DNA of 11,118 bases, from NCBI GenBank assembly GCA_003972865.1, contig QOAX01000131.1:1-11118 (forward strand), read 5' to 3'. Source of the stretch: Verrucomicrobiota bacterium (GTDB lineage Bacteria; Verrucomicrobiota; Verrucomicrobiia; Limisphaerales; UBA1096). This document shows, piece by piece, positions 7,508-11,118 of the stretch. Below the pieces are notes generated by a model. The model was not told the origin of the DNA. It saw only the letters and a program-made list of their open reading frames with translations, and searched no databases. The translations under genes were made by a program, and so were the position numbers. Position 1 is the first letter of the stretch; each line of letters starts with the position of its first letter.

Positions 7508-8140
7508 TCACTCGTTGATGAAGTAGCTCAGGTTCTCGAGTTCCATCGCGAGGTTGATGTTGTTGACAGTCACTTCGTCGGGAACCGACAACACGATCGG
7601 GGCGAAGTTGAGAATTGCCACCACGCCGTACTCGATCAGTTGATTGGCCACCTCCTGCGCGGCGGTCGGCGGCACGCAGAGTACCGCCATTTTCACGAAA
7701 TGCTTGTCGATTATCTTGGGCAGTTCCTCCATCGACTGCACTTTCATTGAGGAGTTCCCCGACAAACAACGGCTTGGCGACACATCGAACGCGCCGACAA
7801 CTTCAAACCCCTCCTGCGCGAACCCGCGATAGCTCAACAGCGCGCGACCAAGGTTGCCGATTCCCACGATCACCACCGGCTGCAGGCTCTTGGTGCCGAG
7901 CCGTTCCGAGATCATCTCAATGAGTTGCTTCACGTCGTAGCCCAGCCCCCGCGTGCCAAACTGCCCGAAGTAGGTCAGGTCTTTACGCAGCTGGGTGGAC
8001 TTGACGCCGGCCGCCTTGGCCAGGACCTCGCTCGATACGGTGTGGATTCCGTTGTTTTCCAGCCGATGCAGGCAGCGCGAATAGACCGACAAACGATAGA
8101 TCGCTTTTCGGGGGATTTCTGTTCGCGCCACTTTTTTCAC
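7508..8140 (-). CDS. rex: Redox-sensing transcriptional repressor Rex
   Basis: Rex dimers bind operator DNA when NAD+ is high and release it when NADH rises, controlling fermentation and respiration genes. The protein is 210 residues, the normal family length. The N-terminal winged-helix domain includes the typical QLRKDLTYFGQFGTRGLGY block (50-68). The Rossmann domain has the GIGNLG dinucleotide loop (93-98) and an acidic Asp119 at the end of the second strand, fitting NAD(H). The C-terminal helix that swaps in the dimer is present (about 194-208). The start is GTG: the codons read TAG, CCG, GTG, so rex begins 3 nt after the stop of the DUF1549/DUF1553 gene and is probably translationally coupled to it. 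No TTGTGA-TCACAA Rex operator is visible upstream within the operon; the operon promoter lies beyond the right edge. Identification is secure; its regulon is unknown. Confidence 0.96.
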   Translation of the reverse strand: MKKVARTEIPRKAIYRLSVYSRCLHRLENNGIHTVSSEVLAKAAGVKSTQLRKDLTYFGQFGTRGLGYDVKQLIEMISERLGTKSLQPVVIVGIGNLGRALLSYRGFAQEGFEVVGAFDVSPSRCLSGNSSMKVQSMEELPKIIDKHFVKMAVLCVPPTAAQEVANQLIEYGVVAILNFAPIVLSVPDEVTVNNINLAMELENLSYFINE

Positions 8141-8143
8141 CGG

Positions 8144-10501
8144 CTAATCGACAAACATCATCTCGTTGGACACCAGCAGCGCCTGGGCGAGCCGCTCCCA
8201 GGCGACGGCGCTGGGAACGAAGTCATCGACAAAGCGCTTGGCCAGGCCCAACTCCTCCGCCGATGGCTCACGCTGGTAGGCCAGGCGATACATCACGCGG
8301 ATGCGGCTTTCATCCGCGACCGCCCGAACCTCCTCGCGCTTGGCCAAGCGCCTGGCCTGCGCCTCGATGAACGGGCTGTTCAACAGGTACAACGCCTGTT
8401 GCGGCACCGTGGTCGTGAAGCGCTGCGGGCAGGTCGTATCCGGCCCGGCAAAATCAAATGTGCGGAACAGGTTCGGCAGGTTCTGTCTATTGACGAAGGC
8501 GTACACCGTCCGGCGGTTGGCATCCGGCTTGTCGTCAATGCGAACCGAACGGCCGCCCTGCTGGAGGCTGAGGCCGCCGGACACCCTCAGCACGGAGTCG
8601 CGCATCGCCTCAAAGTCGAGCCGCTTGCGGTTCATTTGCCACAGCAGCCGGTTGCCGGGATCGCGCTCGGCGAATTCCGGTTGCGAGGTCTCGCCCTGCC
8701 GGTAGGTGCTGGAAGTCACGATGCTGCGGATCAGCGCCTTGATCGACCAGCCGTTGTCGAGGAAATCCACTGCCAGAAAATCGAGCATCTTCGGGTGCGA
8801 CGGCGGCTCGGCTCGTACGCCAAAGTCACTTGGTGTTGCGACCAGCCCGCTGCCAAACAGCCGCTGCCAGACCCGGTTGACCATCACCCGCGCCGTGAGG
8901 GGATTTTGCGGGTCAGCAATCGCCCGGGCCATCTGGAGCCGGCCGCTGCCTCCCCCAAACGGTCTGCGCTCTTTGCCCGACAACACCTCGAGAAACCGCC
9001 TCGGCACGGCGTTCCCCTCCGAGCCCGGGTTGCCCCGGAGGAAGATTCGCGGATTGTGTGGCTGGGCGTTGTCGAGCAGGACCATCGCACGGTTGGGAGC
9101 GCCAGGGTGTTCACCCTCCAGTTCGTCGAACTTTCGGCGGCGCGAGCGGATGCCCTCCTTGCCTCTCACCTCCATCACTCGCATCACGTCACCGTCGGAG
9201 AGCTTGGCCGGCGAGGCGTCGGAATAAACCACGTCACGCAGCGTGGGCCGATCCTCGCCGGCCTTGTACAGCAGTTGGCCAAGCGACTTGGCAGCCGCCT
9301 CGAGTGACTCGGCCTCATTGAGCGCAGCCCGCACTGCCGGGTGCGCCTTGGCCAGGGGCTCGCCGACCAGCACGGCCTTGGCCTGTTCGCCAAACGACTT
9401 GGCATCGAGCTTGGCATCGAGCTTGGCCAGTGCAAACCAGGCGCCGAAAACCGGGTCGTCGGACTCCCGCCGCTTGGCCAGGTGGCGCATCCAGCGGCGC
9501 GTCACGTCGGGGTCGAGCTTGGACTTTCGGGCCAACTCATCGACCTTGCCGGCCTCCACCTTGGCGGCCCGGTGCGCGGCCCAGATGTAGTCGCCGGTCT
9601 GCCGTTTCACCTGCTCGCGGATGCGGGCGTACTGCTCGTGCCGGTAGTTGTTCAGGTCATCCTCGCGCCGCCTGCGTTCCTGCTCGAACGCCACCCGCTG
9701 AACCGGGTCGATTGCGTCGCTGATAAACGGCTTGTCGGCGGGTTCGTGGCTGCTGGCGAACACGCCGTAGAGCGAGTAGTAGTCGGCCATGGGAATGGGG
9801 TCGTACTTGTGTTCGTGGCAGCGGGCACAGCCGACGGTCAACCCCATGAAGCCGCGGGTCACGACGTCGATGCGGTCGTCAATGATGTCGTGCGGATTGT
9901 TGAGAAACCGCCGACCCAGCGTGAGAAAACCCATCGCGGCCAGCGGCCGTTTGTCGGTGCCCAGGTCCAGCTTGTCGGCAGCCACCTGCTCAATGATAAA
10001 ACGGTCGTACGGCAGGTCGGCATTGAAGGCGTCGATCACATAGTCGCGGTAGGTGTACGAGTGGGTAAAGAGCCGCGCCTGGTTCCCGGCAAGGTAGCCC
10101 TTGGTGTCGGCATAACGCGCCACGTCAAGCCAATGGCGGCCCCAGCGCTCGCCGAAACGCGGTGAGGCCAGCAACCGCTCCACAACGCGCCGGTACGCCC
10201 CCGGCGAATCGTCCGCCAAGAAGGCGTCCACCTCACCGGGCGTGGGCGGCAGGCCGGTCATGTCGAGGGTCACCCGGCGGATTAAGATCCGGCGGTCGGC
10301 GGGCTGGGCCGGCTGCATCCTGTTTTCGCGGAGCTTGGCCAGGATGAAGTGATCCATCGCGCCGCTTGGCCAGGCGGAGTTTTCCACCGGCGGCACGCTT
10401 GGGCGGGTAACCGGCTGGTAGGCCCAGTGATCGGATGCCTCCACCCCCGTGGCAACAACACAGGCCGCTGCGAACGCCAGTCTGATGCGGTGCAAGTCCA
10501 T
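8144..10501 (-). CDS. DUF1549/DUF1553 (PSD1-type) secreted protein with CxxCH motif
   Basis: The 785-residue protein starts with a short signal peptide (positive residues at 4-7, hydrophobic core 8-20, likely cleavage near VEAS), so it probably acts in the periplasm or outside. DUF1549 spans about 46-250, with typical stretches RRVTLDMTGLPPTP (75-88), RFGERWGRHWLDVARYADT (115-133) and CARCHEHKYDPI (225-236). The last contains a CxxCH of the kind that can bind haem c. A charged, Ala/Lys-rich linker runs about 270-420. DUF1553 fills the rest, with NPLTARVMVNRVWQRLFG (533-550), SIVTSSTYRQ (593-602) and TVPQQALYLLNSPFI (698-712). No biochemical function is firmly established for the family, which is abundant in Planctomycetota and Verrucomicrobiota. 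The separate N-terminal cytochrome domain often fused to these proteins is missing, and no DUF1501 partner gene is adjacent. Gaps to both operon neighbours are 3 nt. Confidence 0.92.
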   Translation of the reverse strand: MDLHRIRLAFAAACVVATGVEASDHWAYQPVTRPSVPPVENSAWPSGAMDHFILAKLRENRMQPAQPADRRILIRRVTLDMTGLPPTPGEVDAFLADDSPGAYRRVVERLLASPRFGERWGRHWLDVARYADTKGYLAGNQARLFTHSYTYRDYVIDAFNADLPYDRFIIEQVAADKLDLGTDKRPLAAMGFLTLGRRFLNNPHDIIDDRIDVVTRGFMGLTVGCARCHEHKYDPIPMADYYSLYGVFASSHEPADKPFISDAIDPVQRVAFEQERRRREDDLNNYRHEQYARIREQVKRQTGDYIWAAHRAAKVEAGKVDELARKSKLDPDVTRRWMRHLAKRRESDDPVFGAWFALAKLDAKLDAKSFGEQAKAVLVGEPLAKAHPAVRAALNEAESLEAAAKSLGQLLYKAGEDRPTLRDVVYSDASPAKLSDGDVMRVMEVRGKEGIRSRRRKFDELEGEHPGAPNRAMVLLDNAQPHNPRIFLRGNPGSEGNAVPRRFLEVLSGKERRPFGGGSGRLQMARAIADPQNPLTARVMVNRVWQRLFGSGLVATPSDFGVRAEPPSHPKMLDFLAVDFLDNGWSIKALIRSIVTSSTYRQGETSQPEFAERDPGNRLLWQMNRKRLDFEAMRDSVLRVSGGLSLQQGGRSVRIDDKPDANRRTVYAFVNRQNLPNLFRTFDFAGPDTTCPQRFTTTVPQQALYLLNSPFIEAQARRLAKREEVRAVADESRIRVMYRLAYQREPSAEELGLAKRFVDDFVPSAVAWERLAQALLVSNEMMFVD
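8336..8351. repeat. Longest copy of the iterated palindrome TTGGCCAA (16-bp perfect palindrome)
   Basis: GCGCTTGGCCAAGCGC is perfectly self-complementary. Its core TTGGCCAA occurs at eight other places: 61-68, 1743-1750, 1809-1816, 2914-2921, 4049-4056, 4326-4333, 5370-5377 and 9275-9282. The window also opens with TGGCCAAG, possibly a cut-off copy. Around the core the palindrome extends to 14 bp at 1806-1819, to 12 bp at 4047-4058 and 4324-4335, and to 10 bp at 60-69 and 2913-2922. All copies lie inside coding sequence. aspS and rex contain none. Confidence 0.7.
9398..9427. repeat. 12-bp tandem repeat inside the DUF1549/DUF1553 linker
   Basis: The unit CTTGGCATCGAG occurs at 9398-9409 and 9410-9421, followed by a partial third copy (CTTGGC, 9422-9427). 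On the coding strand it gives a repeated Lys-Leu-Asp-Ala. It lies in the low-complexity linker between the two domains, where length changes are probably tolerated, and looks like a recent in-frame duplication. Confidence 0.7.
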
Positions 10502-10504
10502 CAG

Positions 10505-11095
10505 TCAGGCCGCCTCGGCCAATTTGTCACGCCGACGACGCCACCAAATCCACCCGCCACACCCGAGCAGCAGCACAAACACAGCGATGGCAAACGGCGC
10601 CGCAAGGATCGCCAGCGCCGAACCGAGGAAGGCACCGCTTGTCTCGACCGATGCCACGATGGGATTGCCCAGCCCGCCGGTTGTCACGGTCGATGAAGCG
10701 CGCGTCACGACCGTTGTCGCCTGCACCGCACCGGCCGCGCTGCCCCCGGCGATCAGGCCGAGCAGCCATTGCAGCCACGGATCCATGCCGGTGATGAAGG
10801 ATGCAGTGATAACGGTTCCGGCCACGATCGCCGCCGGGCTGGCGACGGTATCGAGCAGATTGTCAATCCACGGAATGTAGTAGCCGCCGATTTCGAAAAG
10901 AGTCGCCACGAGAAAAACCATCATGGCGATGTCGCTGCTCAACCAATCGAACCCGGCAGCCAACTCGATCAACGGCTCCCCATCGGCGTTTTGAGCGCGG
11001 GTGCCAATATTCACCGCCAGCAACGGCACAAAGACACGAAACCCACACGTCGCGCTCAGGGCAATGCCGATCAAAACAGACATGACCTCTTCCAT
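10505..11095 (-). CDS. DUF4126 family integral membrane protein
   Basis: The 196-residue protein is largely hydrophobic with about four to five membrane segments (roughly 5-30, 57-73, 86-103, 107-128, 155-180) and a basic WWRRRRDK tail (184-191) that should face the cytoplasm. The SATCGFRVFVPLLAVN block (14-29) and the IPWIDNLLDTVASPAAIVAGT block (74-94) are characteristic of DUF4126. No function is known for this family. It is the first visible gene of a leftward operon: its TGA is followed after 3 nt by the ATG of the DUF1549/DUF1553 gene. The start is uncertain. ATG 11095 gives the full frame, but ATG 11083 has a better purine-rich stretch (GGAAGAGG) just upstream. The promoter, and possibly more upstream genes, lie outside the window. 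Confidence 0.88.
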   Translation of the reverse strand: MEEVMSVLIGIALSATCGFRVFVPLLAVNIGTRAQNADGEPLIELAAGFDWLSSDIAMMVFLVATLFEIGGYYIPWIDNLLDTVASPAAIVAGTVITASFITGMDPWLQWLLGLIAGGSAAGAVQATTVVTRASSTVTTGGLGNPIVASVETSGAFLGSALAILAAPFAIAVFVLLLGCGGWIWWRRRRDKLAEAA

Positions 11096-11118
11096 CCGGC
11101 GATGCTACCAATCGCGCG

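Noticed and set aside
7925..9307. 460-codon open frame (+) antisense to rex and the DUF1549/DUF1553 gene
   Set aside because: It spans two well-supported genes on the other strand, has low-complexity composition and shows no motif.
10460..10464. Possible lipobox (AAAC) in the DUF1549/DUF1553 signal peptide
   Set aside because: The -3 position is Ala rather than Leu and most of the hydrophobic core lies after the Cys, so an ordinary signal peptide is more likely.
1..11118. tRNA genes, CRISPR arrays, insertion sequences, or a Rex operator
   Set aside because: Reading both strands I saw no cloverleaf-like sequence, no regularly spaced repeats, no transposase and no TTGTGA-TCACAA dyad.

Overview
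The window is about 11.1 kb of GC-rich, densely coding bacterial chromosome. It holds eight protein genes, no RNA genes and no mobile elements that I can see. The best guess for the source is a member of the Planctomycetota/Verrucomicrobiota group, more likely a Verrucomicrobiota lineage. The main reason is the DUF1549/DUF1553 protein with its CxxCH motif, a family strongly expanded in those phyla. The NTT-like carrier, DUF4126 and Rex genes and the weak Shine-Dalgarno signals are compatible with this. The assignment is inference; no rRNA or other marker settles it.

Layout. (1) 3-1517 (+) is the 3' part of a Clp/Hsp100-type AAA+ ATPase whose first ATPase module is degenerate. It is followed 33 bp later by 1551-2954 (+), an ATP/ADP-translocase-like (NTT) membrane carrier. 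(2) 2951-4450 (-) is an acyl-CoA synthetase that converges on the carrier, with the two stop codons overlapping in a single CTAG. (3) 4535-5617 (+) is RNase D, divergent from the synthetase across an 84-bp gap that holds a perfect inverted repeat. It is followed by 5702-7501 (+), aspS. (4) 7508-10501 (-) plus 10505-11095 (-) form a very compact operon transcribed leftward: DUF4126 membrane protein, then DUF1549/DUF1553 protein, then rex, with gaps of only 3 nt. rex converges on aspS with 6 bp between stops.

How the genes fit together. aspS and RNase D are housekeeping genes of translation and RNA processing. The leftward operon is the most suggestive grouping, because it places the NADH/NAD+-sensing repressor Rex directly behind a secreted protein with a possible haem-binding motif. 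The Clp-like ATPase and NTT-like carrier are probably co-transcribed, but the sequence does not show a shared role.

Two observations stand out. The palindrome TTGGCCAA occurs nine times, in two reading frames and on genes of both strands, far more than base composition predicts. The Clp-like ATPase has lost the Walker B acidic residues and arginine fingers of its first module and the recognisable substrate-gripping pore loops of both modules. I found no CRISPR array, prophage, secretion or defence locus. No non-coding stretch exceeds about 85 bp, so there is no large unexplained region.
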